This document shows positions 9,643-19,140 of a DNA stretch of 64,000 nt, piece after piece; positions within the stretch are counted from its first letter, which is position 1, and each line of letters starts with the position of its first letter. The notes beneath the pieces were generated by a model, which saw only the letters and a list, made by a program, of their open reading frames with translations, was not told where the DNA came from and searched no databases. The stretch covers positions 3,974,849 through 4,038,848 of the forward strand of contig NZ_DS022276.1 of assembly GCF_000153725.1 (NCBI RefSeq), read 5' to 3'. This stretch comes from Salipiger bermudensis HTCC2601. GTDB lineage: Bacteria; Pseudomonadota; Alphaproteobacteria; Rhodobacterales; Rhodobacteraceae. The position numbers and the translations under genes were made by a program.

Positions 9643-10095
9643 ATGAGCGACATCGCCCCCGACTTCACCCTGCCCTCGACCGAGGGCGCCGACGTCACCC
9701 TTTCGGCCCTGCGCCCCGCCCCCGTGGTGCTGTTCTTCTACCCGCGCGACGACACCTCGGGCTGCACCAAGGAGAACGAGGAGTTCAGCGCCCTGCTGCC
9801 GGAGTTCGAGGCCGCGGGGATCAAGGTCTTCGGCCTGTCGAAGGACAGCCTCGCCAGCCACGAGAAATTCATGAAGAAGAAGGCGCTGACCGTGCCGCTG
9901 CTCTCCGACGAAGGCTCCGAGGTCTGCGAGGCCTACGACGTCTGGAAGGAGAAAAAGATGTACGGCAAGACCTTCATGGGGATCGAGCGCAGCACCTTCG
10001 TAATCGACGCCGAGGGCAAGATCGCCAAGGAATGGCGCAAGGTGAAGGTGCCGGGCCATGCCGCCGAGGTGCTCGAGGCCGCCAAGGCGCTCTGA
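9643..10095 (+). CDS. bcp: peroxiredoxin, Bcp/PrxQ type
   Basis: 150-aa thioredoxin-fold peroxidase. The active site FYPRDDTSGCTKE places the peroxidatic cysteine at residue 41. The resolving cysteine found five residues later in E. coli Bcp is absent (Glu46); the only other cysteine visible is Cys95 in SEVCEAY. Start chosen at 9643 (MSDIAPDF) with GGAG upstream; an open extension to 9568 overlaps the divergent promoter region. The DUF455 gene follows after 34 bp, and both may serve stress responses. Confidence 0.92.
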   Translation: MSDIAPDFTLPSTEGADVTLSALRPAPVVLFFYPRDDTSGCTKENEEFSALLPEFEAAGIKVFGLSKDSLASHEKFMKKKALTVPLLSDEGSEVCEAYDVWKEKKMYGKTFMGIERSTFVIDAEGKIAKEWRKVKVPGHAAEVLEAAKAL

Positions 10096-10129
10096 GAGAC
10101 GGATGGCGGACGCGAAAGGACAGGCCGGC

Positions 10130-10939
10130 ATGACCAAGACCCTGAGCGAGATGGCGGTGGAGGTGCTCACCACCGCCGACGGGCGCGCCAAGACAGCGTT
10201 GAGCCATGCACATGCGAACGCATGGCGCGCCGCGCGCGAGGCCGGCACGCCGATCCCGTTGGGAAAGGCCGCGCCGCCGCTGCGCCCGTCACGCCCCGAA
10301 AAGCCCGAGCTTCTCGATCCGCGCGACGTGCCCAAGCGCAAGCCCGGCTCGGAAAAGGGCCGCATCGCGCTGCTGCACGCGGTGGCGCATATCGAGCTCA
10401 ACGCCGTCGACCTGCACTGGGACATCATCGCCCGCTTCACCGACACGCGCTTCCCGCTCGGCTTCTACGACGACTGGGTGCGCGCGGCGGACGAGGAGTC
10501 CAAGCATTTTAACCTGATGTGCGACTGTCTCGAGGCGCAGGGCAGCTTCTACGGTGCCCTGCCCGCCCATGCCGGCATGTGGCGCGCCGCCGAAGACACC
10601 GCCGAGGACCTGCTGGGCCGCCTTGCCGTGGTTCCAATGGTACTCGAGGCGCGCGGGCTCGACGTGACGCCCGGCATGATAGACCTGTTCCGCCGCGCAG
10701 GCGCCGACGATGCCGTGGCCGCGCTCGAGACCATCTACGCCGAAGAGGTCGGCCACGTGGCCTATGGCTCAAAGTGGTTCCACTTCCTCTGCGGCCGCCA
10801 CGAGCTCGACCCCAAGGACGTGTTCCACGATCTCGTGCGGCGCTATTTCCACAGCACGCTGAAGCCGCCCTTCAACGACGAGAAGCGCGCCGAAGCGGGT
10901 CTGCCGCTGGATTTCTACTGGCCTCTGGCCGAGGAATAA
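10130..10939 (+). CDS. DUF455 family ferritin-like protein
   Basis: 269-aa soluble helical protein of COG2833. HAVAHIELNAVDL, AADEESKHFNLM and YAEEVGHVAYG supply repeated Glu and E-x-x-H residues as in di-iron ferritin-like and MiaE-like proteins. The metal centre and reaction are inferred; the family has no firm function. The ATG at 10130 has AAAGGA 9 bases upstream; an ATG at 10103 is an alternative with a weaker site. It sits 34 bp after bcp on the same strand. Confidence 0.85.
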   Translation: MTKTLSEMAVEVLTTADGRAKTALSHAHANAWRAAREAGTPIPLGKAAPPLRPSRPEKPELLDPRDVPKRKPGSEKGRIALLHAVAHIELNAVDLHWDIIARFTDTRFPLGFYDDWVRAADEESKHFNLMCDCLEAQGSFYGALPAHAGMWRAAEDTAEDLLGRLAVVPMVLEARGLDVTPGMIDLFRRAGADDAVAALETIYAEEVGHVAYGSKWFHFLCGRHELDPKDVFHDLVRRYFHSTLKPPFNDEKRAEAGLPLDFYWPLAEE

Positions 10940-11161
10940 TCGCTTGCAGGCGAACGTCCCGGGCAACAATGACGAAATATTGAGCGCCCGGAACCCCTTG
11001 GTGTCGGCGGTTTTTCGCCACCCAAGCGCGATTCCGCCGCGGCAAAACCACGGCAAGCCCAAAATTGTTGCGATTTTGTCGCTGCCTCTTTACCCCCTTG
11101 CCAAGACGTCGGGTGGGGAACCGGCGCATTGGAACTTGGACGGGAACAGGGGACAAATACG

Positions 11162-12472
11162 GTGAGAACGCGTTTCGCGATCAGAACCCATGCGCTGCTA
11201 GAGCGCGTTTTTCCAGAACGTCGGGTGTTTCTGAAATCGGACACCGACACACGCTTCATCCGGCTGCGCTCGGAGACGCAGGCCGTGGCCGCTCTCGGAG
11301 CGGGCCTGGTGGTCGCCTGGACCATCGTCGCCACTGCGATCCTGCTGATGGACAGCATCAGCGCCGGGAACTTCCGGGAACAGGCCAAGCGCGACCAGAT
11401 CACCTACCAGCGCCGGCTCAACGAGCTCTCGCAAGAGCGTGACACCCGCACGGCGGAATCGCTCGCCGCGCAGGAACGCTTCAGCACAGCGCTCGAGCAG
11501 GTTTCGGCGATGCAGGGCAAGCTGCTCGACAGCGAGGCCCGCCGGCGCGAGCTCGAGACCGGCATCGATGTGATCCAGGCCACGCTGCGCGAGACCATGA
11601 AAGAGCGCGAGGATGTCAATGACCGCCTCGCCGCACTCGAGACCCAGATCGAGGGGGGCGACGTGGCCGTCGCTGGCGGCAACGAGGCGGATGGCACGCT
11701 CGACCTGCTGGCCGAGGCACTGGCCCGGACCGCCGAGGAGCGCGACCAGGTGGTCGCCGATGCGCAGGACGCGCTGGTGCGCGCCGACGAGATCGCCACC
11801 GAGCTGCGCCTGATGGAAGAGAAGAACGACCGCATCTTCCGCCAGCTCGAAGAGGCGATGACCGTCTCGGTCAAGCCGCTCGACAAGATGTTCTCCGATG
11901 CCGGGATGGACCCCGACCGCATCATCAGCCAGGTTCGCCGCGGCTATTCCGGCCAGGGAGGCCCTCTGACCCCGCTGACCTTCTCGACCCGCGGCGAGGA
12001 ACCCTCCGCCGACATGGAGCGTGCCAACCGCATCCTCGGCGAGATGGACAAGCTCAACCTCTACCGCATCGCCGCCGAGAAGGCGCCCTTCGCCACGCCG
12101 CTGAAGGATCCCTTCCGCTTCACCTCGGGCTTCGGCCGCCGCTGGGGCCGCCTGCACGCGGGCACCGATTTCGCCGCGCCGCATGGCACGCCGATCTACT
12201 CGACCGCCGATGGCGTCGTGACCCATGCGGGCTGGATGTCGGGCTATGGCCGGCTGGTAAAGATCAAGCACGAGTTCGGAATCGAGACCCGCTACGCGCA
12301 CATGTCCAAAATCCGCGTGAAGGTCGGCCAAAGGGTCTCGCGCGGGGACCGTGTTGGTGATATGGGAAATACCGGACGGTCGACCGGGACGCATCTTCAT
12401 TACGAGGTCCGCGTCGGAGGCGAACCTGTGAACCCCATGATCTACATCAAGGCTGCAAACGATGTTTTCTAA
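11162..12472 (+). CDS. M23 family metallopeptidase with coiled coil
   Basis: 436-aa membrane-anchored peptidoglycan endopeptidase. It has a cytoplasmic N terminus of ~43 residues, a membrane helix (about 44-65), a long Glu/Arg-rich coiled coil (about 75-240) and a C-terminal LytM domain with HAGTDFAAP and GTHLHYEV, the zinc-binding HxxxD and HxH motifs. Start is GTG at 11162, with AGGGGA 8 bases upstream; an in-frame TTG at 11129 is less likely. Its last 11 bases overlap the bactofilin start, so the two are translationally coupled. M23-bactofilin pairs act in localised wall synthesis in other bacteria; that job is inferred. Confidence 0.93.
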   Translation: MRTRFAIRTHALLERVFPERRVFLKSDTDTRFIRLRSETQAVAALGAGLVVAWTIVATAILLMDSISAGNFREQAKRDQITYQRRLNELSQERDTRTAESLAAQERFSTALEQVSAMQGKLLDSEARRRELETGIDVIQATLRETMKEREDVNDRLAALETQIEGGDVAVAGGNEADGTLDLLAEALARTAEERDQVVADAQDALVRADEIATELRLMEEKNDRIFRQLEEAMTVSVKPLDKMFSDAGMDPDRIISQVRRGYSGQGGPLTPLTFSTRGEEPSADMERANRILGEMDKLNLYRIAAEKAPFATPLKDPFRFTSGFGRRWGRLHAGTDFAAPHGTPIYSTADGVVTHAGWMSGYGRLVKIKHEFGIETRYAHMSKIRVKVGQRVSRGDRVGDMGNTGRSTGTHLHYEVRVGGEPVNPMIYIKAANDVF

Positions 12473-12989
12473 GAGCAAGATCAACGAGCCCGGCCCCAAG
12501 GCCGAGGACAACGCACCGAAGCCGGCCGCCGAAGCTCCGCGCGCGCCCAGCGGCGACTTCAAGCCGTCGACCCCGCCGAAGGCGAAGCCGCCGGCATCGG
12601 TGCTGTCGAGCGATCTTCACATCACCGGCAACCTCAAGACCACCGGCGACATCCAGGTCGAAGGCACGGTCGAGGGCGACATCCGCGCCCACCTGCTGAC
12701 CATCGGCGAGAGCGCCACCATCAAGGGCGAAGTCGTCGCCGACGACGTCGTCATCAACGGCCGCATCGTCGGCCGCGTGCGTGGCCTCAAGGTCCGCCTC
12801 ACCGCCACCGCGCGGGTCGAGGGCGACATCATCCACAAGACCATCGCGATCGAGAGCGGCGCGCATTTCGAAGGCTCCGTGCAGCGTCAGGACGACCCGC
12901 TGTCGTCCCGCGGCAAAGGCGCCCCCGCCCCGGCGGCAGCACCGGCCCAGCAGCAGGCACCGGCAGCTCCGCAGGGTCAGGGCAGCTAA
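12462..12989 (+). CDS. bactofilin (polymer-forming cytoskeletal protein)
   Basis: 175-aa protein with a Pro/Ala/Lys-rich N-terminal tail (~45 residues), a central bactofilin beta-helix (about 46-140) built of short glycine-punctuated turns such as GDIQVEGTVEGDI and INGRIVGRV, and an Ala/Pro/Gln-rich tail. No membrane segment. Bactofilins polymerise without nucleotide and recruit wall enzymes; the overlapping upstream M23 peptidase is the obvious partner. A strong terminator follows the stop. Confidence 0.93.
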   Translation: MFSKSKINEPGPKAEDNAPKPAAEAPRAPSGDFKPSTPPKAKPPASVLSSDLHITGNLKTTGDIQVEGTVEGDIRAHLLTIGESATIKGEVVADDVVINGRIVGRVRGLKVRLTATARVEGDIIHKTIAIESGAHFEGSVQRQDDPLSSRGKGAPAPAAAPAQQQAPAAPQGQGS

Positions 12990-13013
12990 GCTCTCCCCTC
13001 CGAAGGTCATTCG

Positions 13014-13046
13014 AAACGCCGGGCCCCGCGCCCGGCGTTTTCTTTT
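13014..13046 (+). terminator. rho-independent terminator after bactofilin
   Basis: Stem AAACGCCGGG/CCCGGCGTTT followed by a T-rich run (TTTTCTTTT), 25 bp after the bactofilin stop. Confidence 0.85.
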
Positions 13047-13100
13047 GCGCCACCGAGATGCGGCATGCTGCGCTCATCCGGACAGCCAGTCGCGAACACG

Positions 13101-13130
13101 AAAACGGCGCCGCAATCGCTTGCGGCGCCG
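13101..13130 (-). terminator. rho-independent terminator of lon
   Basis: An 11-bp perfect GC-rich stem with loop TCGC, followed on the minus strand by TTTT, 26 bp after the lon stop. Confidence 0.8.
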
Positions 13131-13155
13131 CCTCATTTTCCGGTTGGGACCAGCC

Positions 13156-15561
13156 TCAGTGCGCGGTCGCGCCCGCGGCCGTGTCTTCGCCCTTGGCCAG
13201 GGCCGCGGCGGCCTCTTCGGCCTCCTCGTCCCACTCGATGGGCTCGGGCTTGCCGATCAGCGCAATCTCGAGCACTTCCGACACGTGCTTGACGGGGATG
13301 ATCTCGAGCCCCTCCTTCACGTTGTCGGGCAGCTCGGCCAGATCCTTCTCGTTCTCTTCGGGAATGAGAACGGTCTTGATCCCGCCGCGCAGCGCCGCGA
13401 GCAGCTTCTCTTTCAGGCCCCCGATGGCCGAGGCGTTGCCCCGCAGCGTGACCTCGCCGGTCATGGCGATGTCCTTGCGGACCGGCAGCCCGGTGAGCAC
13501 CGAGACGATCGCCGTCACCATCGCAAGACCGGCCGAGGGGCCATCCTTGGGCGTCGCGCCATCGGGCACGTGCACGTGGATGTCCCACTTGTCGAAGCGC
13601 GGCGGCTTGACCCCGATCTGCGGCGCGATGGAGCGCACATAGGAGGACGCGGCCTCGATGCTCTCCTTCATCACGTCGCCGAGTTTACCGGTGGTCTTCA
13701 TGCGCCCCTTGCCGGGCAGCTTCAGCGCCTCGATGTGCAGCAGGTCGCCCCCCACGGAGGTGTAGGCAAGCCCCGTCACAACGCCGATCTGGCTCTCGTC
13801 CTCGGCCAGGCCGTAGCGGTACTTCCGAACGCCGAGGAAATCGTCGAGGTTCTCCGGCGTCACCGTGACCTCTTCGGTCTCCTTCTTGACGATCTTGGTC
13901 ACCGCCTTGCGGGCCAGGCGCGCGATTTCGCGCTCGAGGTTCCGCACCCCGGCCTCGCGGGTGTAGTAGCGCACAATGTCGGTCAGCGCTTCGTCGGTGA
14001 GCGTGAACTCGCCCTTCTTGAGCCCGTGGGCCTTGATCTGCTTGCTCAGCAGGTGGCGCTTGGCGATCTCGGTCTTCTCGTCCTCGGTGTAGCCCGAGAG
14101 CGGGATGATCTCCATCCGGTCAAGCAGCGGCCCCGGCATGTTGTACGAGTTCGACGTGGTGACGAACATCACGTTCGAAAGGTCGTACTCCACTTCGAGA
14201 TAGTGATCGACGAAGGTGCCGTTCTGCTCGGGGTCGAGCACTTCCAGCATTGCCGAGGCCGGGTCGCCACGGAAGTCCTGCCCCATCTTGTCGATCTCGT
14301 CGAGCAGGATGAGCGGGTTCGTGGTCTTGGCCTTCTTCAGCGCCTGGATGATCTTGCCCGGCATCGAGCCGATATAGGTCCGGCGGTGACCGCGGATCTC
14401 GGACTCGTCGCGCACGCCACCCAGCGAGATGCGGATGAACTCGCGCCCGGTGGCCTTGGCCATCGACTTGCCGAGCGAGGTCTTACCGACACCCGGAGGG
14501 CCGACGAGACAGAGGATCGGGCCCTTGAGCTTCTGGCTGCGCGCCTGCACCGCGAGATACTCGACGATGCGTTCCTTGACCTTCTCGAGGCTGTAGTGAT
14601 CGTGATCGAGCACGTCCTGCGCCCGGCCCAGATCCTTCTTCACGCGCGACTTGGTGCCCCACGGGATCGACAGCATCCAGTCGAGATAGTTGCGCACCAC
14701 GGTGGCCTCGGCCGACATGGGCGACATGTTGCGCAGCTTCTTGAGCTCGGCATCGGCCTTCTCGCGGGCCTCTTTCGACAGCTTCGTGGCCTCGATGCGC
14801 TCGGCCAGTTCGTTGACCTCGTTCTGGCCATCCTCGCCATCGCCGAGTTCCTTCTGAATGGCCTTCATCTGCTCATTCAGGTAGTACTCGCGCTGGGTCT
14901 TCTCCATCTGGCTCTTGACGCGGGTCTTGATCTTTTTCTCGACCTGCAGAACCGACAGCTCACCCTGCATCAGGCCATAGACCTTCTCCAGCCGCTCGCT
15001 GATCGGCAGCGTCTCCAGAAGCTCCTGCTTCTGCTCCACCTCGATGCCGAGATGGCCCGCGACGAGGTCGGCCAGCTTCGCCGGCTCGGTGGTCTCGGAG
15101 ACCGCCGAGAGCGCCTCTTCGGGGATGTTCTTCTTGACCTTCGCGTAGCGCTCGAACTCTTCACCGACGGTGCGCACAAGCGCCTGGATGGCGGCGGGAT
15201 CGCCGGGCATCTCGGACACGTGCTCGGCCTTGGCCTCGAAGAACTCCTCGTTCTCGAGATACTCGGTGATCTTCACGCGGCTCTGGCCCTCGACCAGCAC
15301 CTTGACGGTGCCGTCGGGCAGCTTGAGCAGCTGCAGCACGTTGGCCAGCACGCCGGCGCGGTAGATGCCGTCGCTGGTCGGGTCGTCGACCGCGGGGTCG
15401 ATCTGGGCGGCAAGCAGGATCTGCTTGTCGTCGGCCATGACCTCCTCGAGTGCCTTCACCGACTTCTCGCGCCCCACGAAGAGCGGCACGATCATGTGCG
15501 GGAACACGACGATGTCGCGCAGCGGCAGCACGGGATAGGAGGAATTGAGAGGCTGTTGCAT
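13156..15561 (-). CDS. lon: ATP-dependent protease La
   Basis: 801-aa cytoplasmic AAA+ serine protease. The N-terminal substrate domain starts with [23 protein letters not shown], the Walker A is [13 protein letters not shown], the Walker B region [11 protein letters not shown], and the proteolytic serine lies in [11 protein letters not shown]. Length is typical of LonA. I chose the ATG at 15561 because AAGGA lies 6 bases before it, whereas the ATG two codons upstream abuts the Shine-Dalgarno. It degrades misfolded and regulatory proteins. Possible heat-shock promoter elements lie ~80-110 bp upstream. Confidence 0.97.
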   Translation of the reverse strand: MQQPLNSSYPVLPLRDIVVFPHMIVPLFVGREKSVKALEEVMADDKQILLAAQIDPAVDDPTSDGIYRAGVLANVLQLLKLPDGTVKVLVEGQSRVKITEYLENEEFFEAKAEHVSEMPGDPAAIQALVRTVGEEFERYAKVKKNIPEEALSAVSETTEPAKLADLVAGHLGIEVEQKQELLETLPISERLEKVYGLMQGELSVLQVEKKIKTRVKSQMEKTQREYYLNEQMKAIQKELGDGEDGQNEVNELAERIEATKLSKEAREKADAELKKLRNMSPMSAEATVVRNYLDWMLSIPWGTKSRVKKDLGRAQDVLDHDHYSLEKVKERIVEYLAVQARSQKLKGPILCLVGPPGVGKTSLGKSMAKATGREFIRISLGGVRDESEIRGHRRTYIGSMPGKIIQALKKAKTTNPLILLDEIDKMGQDFRGDPASAMLEVLDPEQNGTFVDHYLEVEYDLSNVMFVTTSNSYNMPGPLLDRMEIIPLSGYTEDEKTEIAKRHLLSKQIKAHGLKKGEFTLTDEALTDIVRYYTREAGVRNLEREIARLARKAVTKIVKKETEEVTVTPENLDDFLGVRKYRYGLAEDESQIGVVTGLAYTSVGGDLLHIEALKLPGKGRMKTTGKLGDVMKESIEAASSYVRSIAPQIGVKPPRFDKWDIHVHVPDGATPKDGPSAGLAMVTAIVSVLTGLPVRKDIAMTGEVTLRGNASAIGGLKEKLLAALRGGIKTVLIPEENEKDLAELPDNVKEGLEIIPVKHVSEVLEIALIGKPEPIEWDEEAEEAAAALAKGEDTAAGATAH

Positions 15562-15637
15562 TAGCATTCCTTCGTCTTGGCAGGATGGCCCGGCCCCGGT
15601 TCTCCGGCGGCTCCCGCCATCCCCTGTCTCGGAGCTT

Positions 15638-15668
15638 TAAGGTGGGGTCGTGCCCTTCGGAAATCAAC
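15638..15668 (-). promoter_or_regulatory. possible sigma-32-type promoter of lon
   Basis: On the minus strand GTTGATT and CCCCACCTT are 14 bp apart, loosely matching heat-shock elements, upstream of a gene that is heat-inducible in many bacteria. Pattern match only. Confidence 0.3.
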
Positions 15669-15794
15669 CGCGCCACCCTCCGGTCGACGCAGCATGACGA
15701 AGCGGGCCAGCGGCTGCAAGGCGACTTTTGCGTGACGGTGGCGAAAACGCGGACCCGAACCGGCACCACGCCGCACGGCTGCACAAGGAGGAAC

Positions 15795-15820
15795 GGATGC
15801 GGCCCGTCAGGGCCGCATCC
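15795..15820 (-). terminator. hairpin after the 57-aa gene
   Basis: GGATGCGGCCC and its exact complement around a GTCA loop, 10 bp after the small gene's stop. There is no T-run, so termination is less certain. Confidence 0.5.
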
Positions 15821-15830
15821 GCCGGTTCGC

Positions 15831-16004
15831 TCAGGTCTCGGGCGCGTCCTTGCCCTGCGACTGTGCGGCTTTCATCCGCGCCAGAAGCTCGGCCTTGCCT
15901 GCCTTGCCGGCAGTGGCGACCTTGCCCTTGGGCGCGTCCTTGTGGCGGTCGTAGCGCGGGGCGTTGCTGCCCGGGCGCGCGCCGCCCGATTTCGAGTAAT
16001 CCAT
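15831..16004 (-). CDS. small basic conserved protein, 57 aa
   Basis: Starts MDYSKSGGARPGSNAPRYD and ends with a KAELLARMKAAQ helix and an acidic tail. AAGGAG lies 7 bases before the ATG and a hairpin follows the stop. The Gly/Pro/Lys-rich N terminus is probably disordered. I recall similar unannotated small proteins in Rhodobacteraceae but cannot check this here. No function is known to me. It lies between lon and the Old Yellow Enzyme gene, all on the minus strand but with their own signals. Confidence 0.75.
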   Translation of the reverse strand: MDYSKSGGARPGSNAPRYDRHKDAPKGKVATAGKAGKAELLARMKAAQSQGKDAPET

Positions 16005-16076
16005 GTTCCGGCTCCTTGCCGCGAGTGCAGGCCCGTCTCATGCCGCAAGGCGCGGGCCCGCACAAGCATAACCGGA

Positions 16077-17171
16077 TCAGGCCGCCTCGTCTTCCAGCGT
16101 CGGATAGTCGATCAGGCCCTCGGCGCCACCACCGTAGAAGGTGCTCTGGTCACCCTCGTTGAGCGGCGCCTCCCGGCGCAGGCGGTCGACCAGATCCGGG
16201 TTCGCGATGAACGGCCGTCCGAAGGCCACCAGATCCGCCTTGCCCTCGGCCACGGCACTGACCGCCATTTCGCGATCATAGCCGTTGTTGCCCATGTAGG
16301 GTCCCTCGAAGAGCTTGCGCAGGGCGTCGATGCTCTGGCCTTCCTCGAGCTCGCGCGAGCCGCCGGTGGCGCCTTCGACCATGTGCAGATAGGCGAGGCC
16401 ATAGGCGTTGAGCTTGGGCACCACGTATTCGAAATCCGCCTGAGGATCGGCATCGTCGATGCCGTTCGCCGGCGAGAAGGGCGACAGGCGCAGGCCGGTG
16501 CGGTCGCCGCCGATCTCGTCGGTCACTGCATCGAGCACCTCGAAGAGGAAGCGGGCGCGGTTCTCGATCGCGCCGCCATAGGCGTCGTCACGCCGGTTGG
16601 CGCCGGTCTTGAGGAACTGGTCGATCAGGTAGCCATTGGCGCCGTGCACCTCGACCCCGTCGAACCCGGCCTTGATCGCCAGCGCGGCAGCCTTGCGGTA
16701 ATCCTCGACCGTGGCCCTGATCTCGGCCTCGGTCAGGGCGCGCGGCTCGGACGTGTCCTCAAAGCCGTTCTGCGTGAAGGTCTGCACGCCTGCGGCAATC
16801 GCCGAGGGCGCCACCGGCGCCTGCCCGTCCGGCTGCAGCGAGGTGTGCGAGATGCGGCCCACATGCCAGAGCTGCACGACGATCTTGCCGCCGGCCTCGT
16901 GCACCGCGTCGGTCACGCGCTTCCACGCCGCGGCCTGCGCCTCGGTGTGGATGCCCGGCGTCTGGATATAGCCCTTGCCGGCGGGCGAGATCTGCGTCGC
17001 CTCGGTGATGATCAGGCCGGCGCCGGCGCGCTGGCGGTAATACTCCACATGCAGGTCGTTGACGGTGCCGTCCTCATCGTCGGCACGGTTGCGGGTCAGC
17101 GGCGCCATCACGATGCGATTGCTCATCGCGATGCCACCGGCGGTAAACTTGCTGAACAGGGCTTCGGTCAT
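16077..17171 (-). CDS. Old Yellow Enzyme family alkene reductase
   Basis: 364-aa FMN-dependent TIM-barrel oxidoreductase of the NemA/OYE group, which reduces activated C=C bonds and nitro compounds with NAD(P)H. MAPLTRNRA begins the barrel, VHGANGYLIDQFL carries the His/Asn substrate pair, and FGRPFIANPDL is the phosphate-binding end. The start at 17171 has AAAGGA 7 bases upstream; the ATG 6 bases earlier is too close. The promoter region carries a dyad that could bind a repressor of the NemR/TetR kind. Confidence 0.93.
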   Translation of the reverse strand: MTEALFSKFTAGGIAMSNRIVMAPLTRNRADDEDGTVNDLHVEYYRQRAGAGLIITEATQISPAGKGYIQTPGIHTEAQAAAWKRVTDAVHEAGGKIVVQLWHVGRISHTSLQPDGQAPVAPSAIAAGVQTFTQNGFEDTSEPRALTEAEIRATVEDYRKAAALAIKAGFDGVEVHGANGYLIDQFLKTGANRRDDAYGGAIENRARFLFEVLDAVTDEIGGDRTGLRLSPFSPANGIDDADPQADFEYVVPKLNAYGLAYLHMVEGATGGSRELEEGQSIDALRKLFEGPYMGNNGYDREMAVSAVAEGKADLVAFGRPFIANPDLVDRLRREAPLNEGDQSTFYGGGAEGLIDYPTLEDEAA

Positions 17172-17227
17172 GGTCATGTCCTTTCGCGCTCGGGCCCGGA
17201 AGCGGGCCCCCCTTGGTTCGGAGGCAG

Positions 17228-17270
17228 GACATAGGTGCTTTCTGCGCCGCGACAACGCAGGGCCGCGTTG
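17228..17270 (-). promoter_or_regulatory. candidate promoter with overlapping dyad, OYE gene
   Basis: On the minus strand TTGTCG and TATGTC are 16 bp apart. The dyad CAACGC-N6-GCGTTG (17253-17270) overlaps the -35 hexamer, a typical repressor position. The regulator is not in the window. Confidence 0.35.
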
Positions 17271-17344
17271 CAGCATGCACATGGGCTGTTCACCCGTGCA
17301 GGGGTGTTCTGAAACCGCACACCGAACCATCATCGACAGAAGAA

Positions 17345-17369
17345 CGGCGCGCCCTCGTGAGGCGCGCCG
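17345..17369 (-). terminator. terminator after the PRC-barrel gene
   Basis: 9-bp stem CGGCGCGCC with a 7-base loop, followed on the minus strand by a short T-rich stretch (TTCTTCT), 28 bp past the stop. Confidence 0.65.
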
Positions 17370-17397
17370 CAAACATGGTTCTCCTGGACGGAACGCG

Positions 17398-17721
17398 TCA
17401 GTCGTCCCATTCCGGAAGGTCTTCGAGCTCTTCCTCGGTCAGCAGCGTGCTGTAGTTTCCGGCGTCGAAGGTCAGGTCCTCGAGCGAGACGACGATGTCC
17501 TCGTCTCCGATATCGAGGAACCCGCCGGCCTCGACCACGGCTGCCACCGGGATGCCGGTGACATCGACGAGGATCTCCTCGATCTCGCCGATCTTGTTGC
17601 CATCGGGGCCCATCACGTCCGCGTCATCGACGCTGTAGAGGTTGGACATGTCGACGCTCTGCGCCGCGGCGGCGCCGGTCATAAGGATCAGGGAGAGGGC
17701 GGGAAGAGTGATGTGGCGCAT
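17398..17721 (-). CDS. exported PRC-barrel domain protein
   Basis: 107-aa protein with a Sec signal peptide (cleavage likely after the AAAAQ region, about residue 21) and a mature PRC-barrel fold: MGPDGNKIGEIEEILVDVTG, a hydrophobic strand AAVVEAGG, then GDEDIVVSLEDL. The mature part is strongly acidic. PRC barrels act as small binding modules; a periplasmic role is inferred from the signal. AGGAGG lies 5 bases before the ATG. Confidence 0.85.
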   Translation of the reverse strand: MRHITLPALSLILMTGAAAAQSVDMSNLYSVDDADVMGPDGNKIGEIEEILVDVTGIPVAAVVEAGGFLDIGDEDIVVSLEDLTFDAGNYSTLLTEEELEDLPEWDD

Positions 17722-17842
17722 GGGGCCTCCTGTAACTTGCGTGTCAGGATCTCAATGCGGAGGACCGTGCCCGGGTTCCGCTCGCGGCCCCGGCACGGCG
17801 GTTCCATGCCCCACGGCGCGCTCGGCGCCGATGGGCGCGCTC

Positions 17843-18970
17843 TCAGAGGCGCTCGATATCGCCCTCGGCACGGCCGGCGTGGAACACAGCCTCCCAGGCA
17901 TCGAACCGGCCCTCGGCGATGGCCCCACGCATCCCGTCCATGATGTCCTGGAAATATTGCAGGTTGTGCCAGGTCAGCAGCATCCCCGAAATCATCTCGT
18001 GCGAGCGGAACACGTGGTGCAGGTAGGCGCGCGAATAGCCGGTGCAGGCCGGGCAGGAACAGTGTTCGTCCAGCGGCCGCGGATCATCGGCGTGGCGGGC
18101 GTTCTTGATGTTGACCACGCCGCGCCGGGTGAAGGCCTGCCCGGTGCGCCCCGAGCGGGTCGGCAGCACGCAGTCCATCATGTCGATGCCGCGCTTGACC
18201 GCGCCGACGATGTCGTCGGGCTTGCCAACGCCCATCAGGTAGCGCGGCTTGTCCACCGGCAAGGTGTCCGGCGCGTGATCGAGACAGCCGAACATCGCCT
18301 CCTGCCCCTCGCCCACCGCGAGCCCGCCCACGGCGTAGCCGTCAAAGCCGATCTGTGTCAGCGCCTTGGCGCTCTCCTCGCGCAGGTCCGGCTCGAGCCC
18401 GCCCTGCTGGATGCCGAAGAGCATGTGCCCGGGCCGGTCGCCGAAGGCATCGCGCGAGCGCTGTGCCCAGCGCATCGACAGGCGCATGCTCTCCTCGAGC
18501 CGCTTGCGGTCGGCTGGCAGTGCCGGGCATTCGTCGAAACACATCACGATGTCCGAGCCCAGCAGGCGCTGGATCTCCATCGAGCGCTCGGGGGTAAGCA
18601 TGTGCTTGGAGCCGTCGATATGGCTGCGGAAGCTGACCCCCTCCTCGGTGAGCTTGCGCAGATCCGCGAGGCTCATCACCTGGAACCCGCCCGAGTCGGT
18701 CAGGATCGGCCGGTCCCAATTCATGAACTGGTGCAGCCCGCCCAGCCGCGCGATGCGCTCGGCGGTGGGGCGCAGCATCAGGTGATAGGTGTTGCCCAGC
18801 AGGATGTCGGCCCCGGTGGAGCGGACCTGCTCGGGCAGCATCGCCTTGACGGTGGCAGCGGTGCCCACCGGCATGAAGGCCGGGGTGCGGATCTCGCCAC
18901 GCGGGGTCGAGATCACGCCGGTGCGCGCCTTGCCGTCGGTGGCGTGGAGGGTGAAGGAGGTGGTGCTCAT
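17843..18970 (-). CDS. tgt: queuine tRNA-ribosyltransferase
   Basis: 375-aa TIM-barrel enzyme that exchanges guanine-34 of GUN tRNAs for preQ1. [21 protein letters not shown] and the zinc site [18 protein letters not shown] are diagnostic. The start at 18970 (MSTTSF) is preceded by a purine-rich AGAGG; an extension of six codons is possible. It shares the queuosine pathway with queA, which lies on the same strand but is not in the same operon. Confidence 0.97.
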   Translation of the reverse strand: MSTTSFTLHATDGKARTGVISTPRGEIRTPAFMPVGTAATVKAMLPEQVRSTGADILLGNTYHLMLRPTAERIARLGGLHQFMNWDRPILTDSGGFQVMSLADLRKLTEEGVSFRSHIDGSKHMLTPERSMEIQRLLGSDIVMCFDECPALPADRKRLEESMRLSMRWAQRSRDAFGDRPGHMLFGIQQGGLEPDLREESAKALTQIGFDGYAVGGLAVGEGQEAMFGCLDHAPDTLPVDKPRYLMGVGKPDDIVGAVKRGIDMMDCVLPTRSGRTGQAFTRRGVVNIKNARHADDPRPLDEHCSCPACTGYSRAYLHHVFRSHEMISGMLLTWHNLQYFQDIMDGMRGAIAEGRFDAWEAVFHAGRAEGDIERL

Positions 18971-19140
18971 GCCTCTGCTCTGCCCCAAAGCGCAGGCTTT
19001 GCCAAGCCCGCAGCATCGGCACAGCGCCCCTGCCGCCGCAGCGCAACGTCAGGAAACGCCGCGCATTGTAAATTTATAGGTCGCGTTTACACCTGTGCCC
19101 GATCCTGCCCTGACACCCAACGGAACGGAGTTTTCCCTGC

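Noticed and set aside
12781..15564. 927-codon open frame opposite lon
   Set aside because: Same reason: composition of a shadow frame, while the minus strand encodes complete Lon.
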